From contig NZ_JAMWEG010000004.1 in NCBI RefSeq assembly GCF_025460765.1, positions 248,001 through 312,000 of the forward strand: DNA of 64,000 bases. Direction: 5' to 3'. Shown here in pieces: positions 1 through 7,480 of the stretch (its first letter is position 1; each line of letters starts with the position of its first letter). The notes beneath the pieces were generated by a model. The model saw nothing but the letters and a program-made list of their open reading frames with translations. It was not told where the DNA came from and made no database searches. The translations under genes were made by a program, and so were the position numbers. The DNA comes from Micromonospora sp. MA102 (lineage in GTDB: Bacteria > Actinomycetota > Actinomycetes > Mycobacteriales > Micromonosporaceae).

Positions 1-133
1 GCTCGGGCGACTCGGCCATGAGGGCCACCGCGCCGGGGAGGTGCCCGAACTTGCGGTGGATGTTTGTCATCGTGGGACGGGCGGCGGCGGGCGCGGTGTC
101 GGGGGTGTGTGCGGTGAAGACCGGTCGGGACAT
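1..133 (-). CDS. Carboxymuconolactone decarboxylase/AhpD-like protein, N-terminal part only
   Basis: Only the first 44 codons lie in the window. Reading starts at the ATG complementary to 131-133 (MSRPVFTAHTPDT...) and reaches the segment IHRKFGHLPGAVALMAESPE. That segment is characteristic of the alkylhydroperoxidase/carboxymuconolactone decarboxylase (AhpD) fold, whose catalytic CxxC would lie further in, outside the window. Members are cytoplasmic peroxidase-like or decarboxylase enzymes. It is transcribed divergently from a MarR regulator with repeated palindromes in between, a common arrangement in which the regulator senses electrophilic or oxidative stress and represses the enzyme. The family call rests on a short segment, so it is moderate. 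Confidence 0.6.
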   Translation of the reverse strand, partial: MSRPVFTAHTPDTAPAAARPTMTNIHRKFGHLPGAVALMAESPE

Positions 134-154
134 GACGGGTACCCCTCGGATAAG

Positions 155-196
155 ATAGTCAACGTGGTTGACGAAATAGTAAACGAGGTTGTCGAA
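155..196. promoter_or_regulatory. Tandem operator-like repeats between AhpD-like and MarR genes
   Basis: Two 21-bp direct repeats (155-175 and 176-196) are identical at 18 of 21 positions. Each contains a palindrome-like core. The first is perfect, GTCAAC-GTG-GTTGAC at 158-172. The second, at 179-193, is degenerate. Their 21-bp period puts both sites on the same face of the helix. They fill the gap between divergent start codons, so they are probably the binding sites of the MarR protein encoded beside them. Confidence 0.65.
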
Positions 197-197
197 C

Positions 198-668
198 ATG
201 GCAACGCCTGACCGCCCCGGCTTCGTACTCCCGCTGCTGCTGCTCGCCGGCTTCCGCACGCTCATCGACGACCTGCACGCCGAACTGGCCCGGCAGGGGC
301 ACACCGAGCTGCGTCCGGCCCACGGCTTCGTGCTCCAGGCCGTCGGCCCCGCCGGCACCACCGCCTCCGACCTGGGCCAGCGCCTCGGCGTCTCGAAACA
401 GGCGGCCGGCAAGACCATCGACCGCCTGGTCGCGCTCGGCTACCTGGAACGCGCCGACGACCCGGCCGACGCCCGCCGCAAGCTGGTCCGGATGACGGCG
501 AAGGGCCACGACGGGCTGCGCCGCTCGGCGATCGTCTTCGACGAACTGCGCGACCGCTGGGCAGCGGCCCTCGGCGCCGACCGGGTCGCGGCCATCGAGG
601 ACGACCTGCGCCGGATGGTCCCGGCCGACGTCTTCCGGCTCGACGTCCCCGGCTGGTTCGGCGCGTGA
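198..668 (+). CDS. MarR-family transcriptional regulator
   Basis: A 156-residue winged-helix regulator. Residues of about 50-100 hold the DNA-binding part (DLGQRLGVSKQAAGKTIDRL) followed by the wing (RADDPADARRKLVRMTAKG), whose D-x-R-D/A-x-R pattern is typical of MarR. Flanking helices would form the dimer interface. The ATG at 198 is preferred over an in-frame TTG at 189 because AACGAGG lies about ten bases upstream. The gene is divergent from an AhpD-like enzyme, and the intervening DNA holds two helically phased palindromic repeats. Autorepression plus repression of the enzyme gene is the natural inference. The inducing ligand is unknown. Confidence 0.85.
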   Translation: MATPDRPGFVLPLLLLAGFRTLIDDLHAELARQGHTELRPAHGFVLQAVGPAGTTASDLGQRLGVSKQAAGKTIDRLVALGYLERADDPADARRKLVRMTAKGHDGLRRSAIVFDELRDRWAAALGADRVAAIEDDLRRMVPADVFRLDVPGWFGA

Positions 669-721
669 CAAACATCGTCGGCCCTTGACCCACCGGCCGG
701 GCCGGGAGCCACCATGTCGGC

Positions 722-934
722 ATGGACGACGCGTACGTGGAGGGCGACCCGGACGGGCTCAGCCCGTTGCAAACCGAGATCCGGGACGCGGTGGCCCGCG
801 AGCTGCACGCCCAGTTCGCGCTGCGCGCCGACCGCCTCGACCTGGCCGACCTCCCCGAGGTGGCCTACCAGATCACCCTGCGCGTCGACGGGGTGCTGAC
901 CGGCCGAAAGCGCGCGGGTCAGACGCCGGCGTAG
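722..934 (+). CDS. Small hypothetical protein, 70 aa
   Basis: An acidic 70-residue protein (MDDAYVEGDPDG...) predicted to be mostly helical, with a plausible coding pattern (ARELHAQFALRADRLDLADLP). No domain is recognised. ATG codons exist at 714 and 722 in different frames, and the 722 frame is the one that stays open. Its last codons overlap the end of the convergent ccsB gene by 16 bases. No signal peptide or membrane segment is visible. It may be a small regulator or a conserved actinobacterial orphan; nothing in its surroundings defines its role. Confidence 0.5.
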   Translation: MDDAYVEGDPDGLSPLQTEIRDAVARELHAQFALRADRLDLADLPEVAYQITLRVDGVLTGRKRAGQTPA

Positions 935-1890
935 GAGTGCAGGCCGGTGAAGAAGAAGTTGACGCCGAACAGGTTCATCAGCATGGTCAGGAAGCCCACG
1001 ACCGAGATCCAGGTGGCCACGTTGCGCTTGACGCTCGGGGTGGCCCGGGCGTGCAGGTAGCCCGCGTAGACCACCCAGGAGATGAACGCCCAGGTCTCCT
1101 TCGGGTCCCAGCCCCAGGCGCGACCCCAGGCCGCCTCGGCCCAGATCGCACCCGCGATCACCGCGAAGGTGAAGACCGGGAAGGCGAAGGCGTGCAGCGT
1201 GAAGGTCAGCCGCTCCAGGCCGGCCGCCGCCGGCAGCCGCCGGGCCAGGGTGTACGGGAAGCTCCGCTTCCCCTGCTCCCAGCCGGCCCGCATCAGGTAC
1301 CCCACGGCCGGCACCACGCCCAGCAGGAAGATGCCGGAGGCGAAGATGATCGTCGACACGTGGATGACGAACCAGTAGGACTGCAGCGCCGGCATCAGCG
1401 GCACGACCTGCACATAGAGCTTCAGCTCGGCGAACGCCAGCAGCAGCACCATGACCAGGGTGAGGAACAGCCCGAGCCGGCGCAGCGACGGCTGCTTCCA
1501 GAGCACCGCGAGCCAGGCCGCCGCCCCGATCCAGGTGACGGTCAGCACGAACTCGTACATGTTGCCCCAGGGCATCCGCTCAGCGGCGATGCCCCGGGTG
1601 ACCACCGCGCCGAGGTGCAGCGCGGCGGCGAGCACGGTGATCCAGGCGGCGATCCGCCCGGCCAGCGCGGCCCGCGCCGCGGAGCGATCCGGCCGGGTCG
1701 CGGCCGGGGTGGCCGGCTCCTCGACCGTCCCACCGGGGCCGCCGACGCCGGCGCCGACCAGCTCCCGGGCCGGGGCCGCCGCCGGCACCTTCCGGGCGTT
1801 GCCCACGGCGTACTCGACGGCGTGGCTGACCATCGCCACCAGGTACGCCAGGATCGCGAACGTGACCAGCTGGTCGGAGAGTGCGGACAT
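919..1890 (-). CDS. ccsB: Cytochrome c biogenesis protein CcsB (CcsA-type heme handling)
   Basis: A polytopic membrane protein of 323 residues with about eight hydrophobic segments. The tryptophan-rich motif WGRAWGWDPKETWAF near residue 260 is the heme-handling signature of the CcsA/CcsB family. With ResB it forms the system II heme lyase that exports heme and attaches it to apocytochrome c outside the membrane. The ATG at 1890 overlaps the resB stop as TGATG, and AGGAGACGAG precedes it; a GTG three bases upstream is the alternative. It is the last gene of the operon. Its end overlaps the convergent 70-aa gene. Confidence 0.93.
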   Translation of the reverse strand: MSALSDQLVTFAILAYLVAMVSHAVEYAVGNARKVPAAAPARELVGAGVGGPGGTVEEPATPAATRPDRSAARAALAGRIAAWITVLAAALHLGAVVTRGIAAERMPWGNMYEFVLTVTWIGAAAWLAVLWKQPSLRRLGLFLTLVMVLLLAFAELKLYVQVVPLMPALQSYWFVIHVSTIIFASGIFLLGVVPAVGYLMRAGWEQGKRSFPYTLARRLPAAAGLERLTFTLHAFAFPVFTFAVIAGAIWAEAAWGRAWGWDPKETWAFISWVVYAGYLHARATPSVKRNVATWISVVGFLTMLMNLFGVNFFFTGLHSYAGV

Positions 1891-3512
1891 CACTCGTCTC
1901 CTTCTCGCGCCCGCGGGTCGTCCCGCCCGTCGTCGCTGACCGCGGCGACGAGCTGTGCGAACTCGTCGGCGAACCCTGGATGCTCGGTGCGCGGCAGCCC
2001 ACCGGCCTCCACCAAGCTACTACCGCTCGTCGGAGATCCATCCGCCGGGGGCGTCACCCGGAACCAGACCCGGCGCCGCCGGGCGAACAGCGAGCCCATC
2101 AGCCCGAGGAGCAACGTCACGCAGGCGACCAGCATCAGGGTCTGGCCGGGGGCGTGCCGGACCGAGATGGTGATGTACGGCTTCGTGCCGACGAACTCCA
2201 GCGTGCTGCCGTCGTCCAGCGTCCACTTCTCGCCGGGGCGCAGCACCTTCTCGCCGATTTGCTTGAGCTTGCCGTTGGCGACCTGCCGCTGGTCGAGCTT
2301 GTAGACCGAGCCGGGGATGCCGGCGTCCAGCCCCAGGTTGCCCCGGTACGCGGCCAGCACCACCGCGGGGTTCCGCTCGGCGGGGAACTGGGACGCGACG
2401 AACGGCGCGCGGTCCGGGGCGGTGGGCAGGTAGAGCCCGTCGAAGGCGACCTGCTGGTCCGGGGCGCGCCGGCCGGTCTTCGGGTCGATGTTCGCGTCCG
2501 GGAAGGCGGCCACGCCCTCCTCGGTGGCGTTCTGGTCGCCGCTGCGCAGGAACGGCTCGTCGCTGGTCTGTGTGCGGCCGTACCGGTCGGTGTACTTGAG
2601 GATCGGCGCGTACCCGTTGCCGAGCAGGTAGACGTTTGCCGAGCCGAGCCGCAGCGGCGAGTTGACCGAGAAGCCCGCGGTGCGCGTGGACCCGTCGTCC
2701 ACGTGGTCCACGGTCACCGTGGCCCAGTAGCGGGAGGCCTGCCCGGACGCCAGGTAGTCGGCCTCGAACCGGTCCAGGGTGAGGCAGAACGGCGGCAGGT
2801 CGGCGCTGTCGACGCGCGGCCCGAGCGATGCCTCGGCGTACTGCTGGCGGCTGTTGCAGAAGGCGTTGTCCGCGCCGGCCGTCAGCAACTTGTTGCCGTG
2901 CCAGCCGTACCAGGAGCCGAGCGCGACGCCGAGCAGGAGGGCGACCAGCGAGACGTGGAAGAACAGGTTGCCGGTCTCCTTGAGGTAGCCCTTCTCGGCG
3001 GAGACCTCGTTCCCGCGGACGGTGACCCGCCAGCGTCGGCGGCGCAGCACCGCCGCGATCGCCTCGGCGTCGGCGGCGGCCGGGGCCTCCAGCACGGCGT
3101 GCTGGGGCAGCCGCTCCAGGCGCTTCGGCGCGGCGGGCGGCCGCATCCGCAGCGCGCGGACGTGGTCGCGGGCGCGGGGCAGGACGCAGCCGACCAGCGA
3201 GGTGAAGAGCAGCAGGTAGATGGCGGAGAACCAGACCGAGCCGAAGACCTCGAACATGCCGAGCTGGTCGAGCCGGGGCGCCAGGTCGGGGTGGTCGACG
3301 AAGTACTCGTTGACCTTCTCCGGGCTGACCCCGCGCTGCGGCAGCACCGAGCCGGGGATGGCGGCGATCGCCAGCAGGAAGAGCAGGATCAGCGCGGTAC
3401 GCATGCTGGTGAGCTGCCGCCACGAGTTGCGCAGCAGGGCCAGCACCGGGTTGGCGCGTCGCCGGGGGGCGCCGGAGGGCGGCGCGGCCGGCCGGTCGTC
3501 CACGGTCGTCAT
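1890..3512 (-). CDS. resB: Cytochrome c biogenesis protein ResB
   Basis: A 540-residue ResB/Ccs1 protein. Three N-terminal membrane spans (about 38-58, 90-110 and 175-198) are followed by a large extracytoplasmic domain and a last span near 460-485 (LMLVACVTLLLGLMGSLFA) with a basic tail. This is the usual ResB topology. It partners CcsB in the system II synthetase that ligates heme to apocytochromes. The ATG at 3512 overlaps the ccdA stop as TGATG, which fixes the start and implies translational coupling. A much longer open frame runs upstream, but it is a shadow over ccdA. Confidence 0.93.
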   Translation of the reverse strand: MTTVDDRPAAPPSGAPRRRANPVLALLRNSWRQLTSMRTALILLFLLAIAAIPGSVLPQRGVSPEKVNEYFVDHPDLAPRLDQLGMFEVFGSVWFSAIYLLLFTSLVGCVLPRARDHVRALRMRPPAAPKRLERLPQHAVLEAPAAADAEAIAAVLRRRRWRVTVRGNEVSAEKGYLKETGNLFFHVSLVALLLGVALGSWYGWHGNKLLTAGADNAFCNSRQQYAEASLGPRVDSADLPPFCLTLDRFEADYLASGQASRYWATVTVDHVDDGSTRTAGFSVNSPLRLGSANVYLLGNGYAPILKYTDRYGRTQTSDEPFLRSGDQNATEEGVAAFPDANIDPKTGRRAPDQQVAFDGLYLPTAPDRAPFVASQFPAERNPAVVLAAYRGNLGLDAGIPGSVYKLDQRQVANGKLKQIGEKVLRPGEKWTLDDGSTLEFVGTKPYITISVRHAPGQTLMLVACVTLLLGLMGSLFARRRRVWFRVTPPADGSPTSGSSLVEAGGLPRTEHPGFADEFAQLVAAVSDDGRDDPRAREGDE

Positions 3513-4348
3513 CAGATGCTCACCTCGCCGACGCCCACGTGCGTCTGCAACCAGATCACGAAGTCCTGCCAGCCGCCGGTGACCAGCGCCACGCCGATCA
3601 GGATCAGCAGCGCGCCGCCGATCCGGGTGACCCAGCGGCTGTTGCGCCGGACGGCGCGGAACACCCCGAGGAGGCGGTGGAAGCCCAGCCCGAAGACGAC
3701 GAACGGTACCCCCAGCCCGAGGCAGTACGCCACGGCGAGCAGCACGGCCCGGTCGGTCCGCCCGTCGACGGTGGCCATGCCGAGCACCGCGCCGAGCGTC
3801 GGGCCGGTGCACGGCAGCCAGCTCAGCGCGAAGACGGCGCCGAGGACCGGGGCGCCGAGCAGCCCGGCGGCCGGGAGCCGCCGGATCCGGAACTCGCGCT
3901 GCATGCCGGGGACCACGCCCAGGTAGCCGAGGCCGAGCACCACGACGAGGGCGCCGATGACGATCTCCAACGTGCGCTCGTACTGGAAGAGGAGCTTGCC
4001 GACGCCGGAGAAGAGGATCGCGGTGGCGGTGAAGACCGCCGTGAAGCCGGCGATGAAGAGCATGGTGCCGGCCAGCACCCGCCCCTTCACGGCGGCGACC
4101 GGCCGTGCCGCCGGGGGCGCCGCGACCGCCACGCCGCCGCCCGGCTCGTCCGCGACGGCCGCGGGGGCTGCCGGCCGGACCCGGCCCTCCAGGTCCGCCC
4201 CGGCCAGCCCGGTGACGTACGACAGGTAGCCGGGCATCAGCGGCAGGACACACGGGGACAGGAAGCTGACCAGCCCGGCGAGCGCCGCGGCGCCGACGGC
4301 CAGCAGGAGCGGGCCGGACTCGGCGAGCTGGCGGAAGGTCTCGCCCAT
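3512..4348 (-). CDS. ccdA: CcdA thiol-disulfide transmembrane electron carrier
   Basis: A 278-residue, six-span membrane protein of the CcdA/DsbD family. The paired redox cysteines are visible in SFLSPCVLPLMPGY (Cys33) and, near the middle, LSWLPCTGPTLG. They carry reducing equivalents from cytoplasmic thioredoxin across the membrane to ResA. A proline/alanine-rich loop of about 40 residues between spans is longer than in minimal CcdA. The ATG at 4348 overlaps the stop of the upstream resA as TGATG. Its place between resA and resB matches the standard ccs/res gene order of actinobacteria. Confidence 0.93.
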   Translation of the reverse strand: MGETFRQLAESGPLLLAVGAAALAGLVSFLSPCVLPLMPGYLSYVTGLAGADLEGRVRPAAPAAVADEPGGGVAVAAPPAARPVAAVKGRVLAGTMLFIAGFTAVFTATAILFSGVGKLLFQYERTLEIVIGALVVVLGLGYLGVVPGMQREFRIRRLPAAGLLGAPVLGAVFALSWLPCTGPTLGAVLGMATVDGRTDRAVLLAVAYCLGLGVPFVVFGLGFHRLLGVFRAVRRNSRWVTRIGGALLILIGVALVTGGWQDFVIWLQTHVGVGEVSI

Positions 4349-4920
4349 CAGCGGGATCCGGACGCGGGCTGCTCGGCCGCGATCCGCTCGACGACGGGCT
4401 GGAGTTCGTCCCGGGTGATCGCCCGGCGGATCACCACGGCGACCCGGCCGTCGCGGTCCAGGACGACGGTCGCCGGCGTGGTGTTGGGCGGGATGTCGAA
4501 GTTGAGCGCCTGCCGGCTGGCCGGGTCGAAGAGGCTCGGGTAGGTGACCCGGCCCTCCTCGAAGGCGACCGCCTTGTCCTTGCTGTCCTGTACGTTGATG
4601 CCGAGGAAGGTGACGCCGGACGCCTTGGTGGCCTGGTGCACGGCCTCCAGGTCGTCGGCCTCCGCCCGGCAGGGGGCGCACCAGGAACCCCAGAAGTTGA
4701 CGACGACCACCTGGCCGCGGGCCTCGGCGAGGTCGTAGCTGCCGCCGGTGAGCAGCTCACCGCTCACCTTCGGGGTCTTCGACCGCTGGTCGGGGGCGCA
4801 GGTGATGGTGACGCCGTCGCTCGCGCAGCGGCTCTCCTCGCTGCCGGAGGAGCAGCCGACCAGCGCCGTCCCGGCGGTGACGGCGGCGAGCAGGGCGGCG
4901 ACGAGCCTCCGGCTGGGCAT
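4348..4920 (-). CDS. resA: ResA-like thioredoxin-fold lipoprotein
   Basis: A 190-residue TlpA/ResA protein. The N-terminus is a lipoprotein signal ending in the lipobox ALVGC (Cys23), so it should be anchored outside the membrane. The thioredoxin-like domain carries the active site WCAPC (Cys81 and Cys84), followed by an AhpC/TSA-like fold. Its role is to reduce the CxxCH cysteines of apocytochrome c before heme attachment, using electrons from the neighbouring CcdA. The ATG at 4920 overlaps the stop of the upstream phosphatase gene (TGATG). Two more cysteines soon after the lipobox may form a structural disulfide. Confidence 0.92.
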   Translation of the reverse strand: MPSRRLVAALLAAVTAGTALVGCSSGSEESRCASDGVTITCAPDQRSKTPKVSGELLTGGSYDLAEARGQVVVVNFWGSWCAPCRAEADDLEAVHQATKASGVTFLGINVQDSKDKAVAFEEGRVTYPSLFDPASRQALNFDIPPNTTPATVVLDRDGRVAVVIRRAITRDELQPVVERIAAEQPASGSR

Positions 4921-5567
4921 CAGGCTCCCTTGGCCGTCCGGGCGGTCGGCGAGATCGAGACCAGGTGGGCCGCGGGCTCGGAGTAGCCGATGCCGACGAT
5001 CTTGGCACCGTCGAAGTGGAACGAGGTGAGGCTGGCCAGGCCGCACTGCCGCCTGCGCGGGTCGTGCCAGAGCCGCTTCCGCTCGACGTAGCGGCGCAGG
5101 GTCCAGATCGGCAGCTGGTGCGAGACGAGCACGGCCTCCCGCCCCTCGGCGGCGATCCGGGCGGCGTGCAGCGCGCCGAACATCCGCTCGGCGATCACCC
5201 GGTAGGCCTCGCCCCAGGACGGGGTGACCGGGTCGCGCAGCACCCACCAGTTGCGCGGGTCGCGGAAGGAGCCGTCGCCCGGGGACACCTTCTTGCCCTC
5301 GAACCAGTTCGCGCTCTCGATCAGCCGCTCGTCCACCCCGACTGGCAGCCCGAACTGGGCGGCGATCGGCTCGGCGGTCTGCTGGGCACGTTCGAGCGGG
5401 CTGGCCACCACGTGCACCACGGTGCGCTCGGCGAGCGCCTGGGCGGCCGCCTTGGCCATCTGGACGCCCAGCTCGGAGAGGCGGAACCCGGGCAGCCGGC
5501 CGTAGAGGATGCCGTCCGGGTTGTGCACCTCGCCGTGCCGCAGCACGTGGACCACCGTCTCGCTCAC
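4920..5567 (-). CDS. Histidine phosphatase (phosphoglycerate mutase-like) protein
   Basis: A 215-residue member of the histidine phosphatase superfamily. The catalytic motif LRHGE (Arg10-His11) lies at the N-terminus, ERAQQTAEPIA is the second arginine region, and VSHQLPIW carries the second catalytic histidine. The GTG at 5567 follows the hemL stop by five bases. The physiological substrate cannot be read from sequence. Its fixed place between hemL and resA is often seen in actinobacteria and may be an operon passenger, or it may act on a phosphorylated metabolite. The reading frame stays open further upstream, but only as a shadow over hemL. Confidence 0.88.
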   Translation of the reverse strand: MSETVVHVLRHGEVHNPDGILYGRLPGFRLSELGVQMAKAAAQALAERTVVHVVASPLERAQQTAEPIAAQFGLPVGVDERLIESANWFEGKKVSPGDGSFRDPRNWWVLRDPVTPSWGEAYRVIAERMFGALHAARIAAEGREAVLVSHQLPIWTLRRYVERKRLWHDPRRRQCGLASLTSFHFDGAKIVGIGYSEPAAHLVSISPTARTAKGA

Positions 5568-5572
5568 GCTTG

Positions 5573-6910
5573 CTACCCCCCGTGTCCTGCCGCCGCCGCT
5601 GCCGTCGCCGCCTCGGGCAGGGCCGCGGCGATCTGCTCCAGGGCGGCGTCGTCGATCGCCGCCGACACGAACCACGACTCGAACGCGCTCGGCGGCAGGT
5701 AGACGCCGGCCGCGAGCATGGCGTGGAAGAACGCCTTGAACGCGGGCACCTGCTGGGTGCGGGCGCTGTCGTAGTCGGTGACGTCGGCGTCGGTGAAGAA
5801 GATCGAGAACATGTTGCCCGCGTACGACAGGCGGTGCGGGACCCCGGCGGCGGCCAGCGCCTCGGTGGCGAGCTTGCCCACGGCGGCGGCCGTCTCGTCG
5901 AGGCGGCGGTAGAGCGCGTCGTCGGCCAGCCGCAGCGTGGCCAGGCCGGCGGCGCACGCGAGGGGGTTACCGGAGAGGGTGCCGGCCTGGTAGACCGGGC
6001 CGGCCGGGGCCAGCTTCGCCATGATCTCGGTGCGCCCGCCGAACGCCGCGGCGGGCAGGCCGCCGCCCATGACCTTCCCGTACGTCCACAGGTCGGCGTC
6101 GGACGGGTCGAGGCCGTGCCAGCCGGCGCGGGAGACCCGGAACCCGGTCATCACCTCGTCGACGATCAGCAGCGCGCCGTGCGCGTGGGCGATCCGGGCG
6201 AGCTGCTGGTTGAAGTCGCCGCGCGGGGCGACCACGCCCATGTTGCCGGCGGCCGCCTCGGTGATGATCGCCGCGATGTGCGGGCCCTCGGCGGCGAAGG
6301 CCTCCTCGACCGCGCGCAGGTCGTTGTACGGCAGCACGATGGTGTCGCCGGCGGCCGCCCCGGTGACACCGGGCGAGTCGGGCAGGCCGAGGGTGGCCAC
6401 GCCGGAGCCGGCGGCGGCGAGCAGCGCGTCGGAGTGGCCGTGGTAGCAGCCGGAGAACTTGACGATCTTGGCCCGGCCGGTGAAGCCGCGGGCCAGCCGG
6501 ATCGCCGACATGGTCGCCTCGGTGCCCGAGTTGACCAGGCGGACCTGCTCCACCGGGGTCCGCGCGACGATCTCCGTGGCCAGCTCGACCTCACCCGGGG
6601 TGGGGGTGCCGAAGCTGGTGCCGAGCGCGGCGGCCTCGCGCAGCGCCTCGACCACGGCCGGGTGGGCGTGACCGAGGATCAGCGGGCCCCAGGAGCAGAC
6701 CAGGTCGACGTAGCGGCGACCGTCGGCGTCGAAGAGCCAGGGACCCTCCCCCCGGACCATGAAGCGCGGGGTGCCGCCGACGGCACGGAACGCGCGCACG
6801 GGTGAGTTGACCCCGCCGGGCACGATGGCCTTGGCGCGGTCGAACAGGGCCTCGGAGGCCGGTGCGTCGGCCGGGTAGCGGCCGGATCCGGCGGAAAAGG
6901 TATCGGTCAC
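5573..6910 (-). CDS. hemL: Glutamate-1-semialdehyde 2,1-aminomutase
   Basis: A 445-residue PLP enzyme of aminotransferase class III that converts glutamate-1-semialdehyde to 5-aminolevulinate in the C5 route to heme. Diagnostic segments are [12 protein letters not shown] at the N-terminus, the [16 protein letters not shown] phosphate-binding region, [11 protein letters not shown], and the Schiff-base lysine in [17 protein letters not shown] (about residue 278). Length is typical. The start is GTG at 6910 and no strong Shine-Dalgarno sequence is visible; a CACAAT element about nine bases upstream may be the -10. It heads the hemL-resA-ccdA-resB-ccsB run, tying heme supply to cytochrome c assembly. 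Confidence 0.95.
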   Translation of the reverse strand: MTDTFSAGSGRYPADAPASEALFDRAKAIVPGGVNSPVRAFRAVGGTPRFMVRGEGPWLFDADGRRYVDLVCSWGPLILGHAHPAVVEALREAAALGTSFGTPTPGEVELATEIVARTPVEQVRLVNSGTEATMSAIRLARGFTGRAKIVKFSGCYHGHSDALLAAAGSGVATLGLPDSPGVTGAAAGDTIVLPYNDLRAVEEAFAAEGPHIAAIITEAAAGNMGVVAPRGDFNQQLARIAHAHGALLIVDEVMTGFRVSRAGWHGLDPSDADLWTYGKVMGGGLPAAAFGGRTEIMAKLAPAGPVYQAGTLSGNPLACAAGLATLRLADDALYRRLDETAAAVGKLATEALAAAGVPHRLSYAGNMFSIFFTDADVTDYDSARTQQVPAFKAFFHAMLAAGVYLPPSAFESWFVSAAIDDAALEQIAAALPEAATAAAAAGHGG

Positions 6911-7048
6911 GATGCCGCCATTGTGTCAGCGCCGGGCGGCTGATCGGCAGGCACCCCGCACCGAGGGTTACCGGGCTCACGCCCCGCGGGTGCGGCACGG
7001 GCCAGCGGCCGGCGGGTCGCTCGACGGGCCCGCGGGTTGAGATCGCGA

Positions 7049-7054
7049 TAGGGT
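7049..7054 (+). promoter_or_regulatory. Leaderless -10 element for STAS gene
   Basis: TAGGGT lies six bases before the GTG start at 7061 and no ribosome-binding site intervenes. That spacing puts transcription initiation at or next to the start codon. Confidence 0.55.
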
Positions 7055-7060
7055 GACCGG

Positions 7061-7393
7061 GTGGATCGTGCCGAACTGTCCATCACGCTACAGCGGACGG
7101 GTGACGAAGCGGTGCTTCGCCTCGCCGGTGAGATCGACATGCTCACGGCCGCCCAGCTGTCGACAGTCGTCAACGAGGTGCTGGCCGACCCCCCGCCGCG
7201 CATCGTGCTCGACCTGGGCGGGGTCACCTTCTGCGACTCGCAGGGCCTCGGGACGCTCGTGGTGCTCAGCCGCAAGGCCAGCCACGCCCAGAGCCTGCTG
7301 GTCCTGAGCAACGTCGGCGACTTCCTCCTGAGGGTCCTGGACATCACCGGCCTCCGCTCGGCCCTGATGATCCGCAACGAAACCGCTCCCTGA
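7061..7393 (+). CDS. STAS-domain anti-sigma factor antagonist
   Basis: A 110-residue single STAS domain of the SpoIIAA/RsbV type. The phosphorylatable serine sits in FCDSQGLGTLVVL (Ser60), the canonical position at which an anti-sigma kinase inactivates the antagonist. In the unphosphorylated state such proteins bind the anti-sigma factor and free the sigma factor. The GTG at 7061 has no Shine-Dalgarno sequence but a TAGGGT box six bases upstream, so the mRNA is probably leaderless. No anti-sigma kinase is adjacent. The SpoIIE-type phosphatases elsewhere in this window are plausible activators. The gene ends in front of a bidirectional hairpin shared with the convergent transporter. Confidence 0.9.
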   Translation: MDRAELSITLQRTGDEAVLRLAGEIDMLTAAQLSTVVNEVLADPPPRIVLDLGGVTFCDSQGLGTLVVLSRKASHAQSLLVLSNVGDFLLRVLDITGLRSALMIRNETAP

Positions 7394-7409
7394 GGCGCCA
7401 CCCTCTCGC

Positions 7410-7470
7410 GTCGATCATGAAGTTGACGGCGATGTGGATCTCCACGGGTGCCGCCAACCTCATGATCGAC
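7410..7470. terminator. Bidirectional hairpin, copy 1 of a dispersed inverted repeat
   Basis: The arms GTCGATCATGAAGTTG (7410-7425) and CAACCTCATGATCGAC (7455-7470) are complementary at 15 of 16 positions. The 29-base loop holds a second small hairpin (GTGGA-TC-TCCAC). It lies exactly between two convergent genes and shares its ATCATGAAGTTG core with the hairpin at 44609-44665. It probably terminates both transcripts. Confidence 0.7.
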
Positions 7471-7480
7471 GGGTCGAGGG

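Noticed and set aside
1451-1939. Plus-strand frames of 100-160 codons opposite ccsB, resB and hemL
   Set aside because: They are typical shadows of high-GC genes, with no ribosome-binding site and no conserved pattern.
3513-4253. N-terminal extension of resB by about 247 codons
   Set aside because: The extension overlaps ccdA completely and carries no ResB features. The TGATG junction at 3512 fixes the start.
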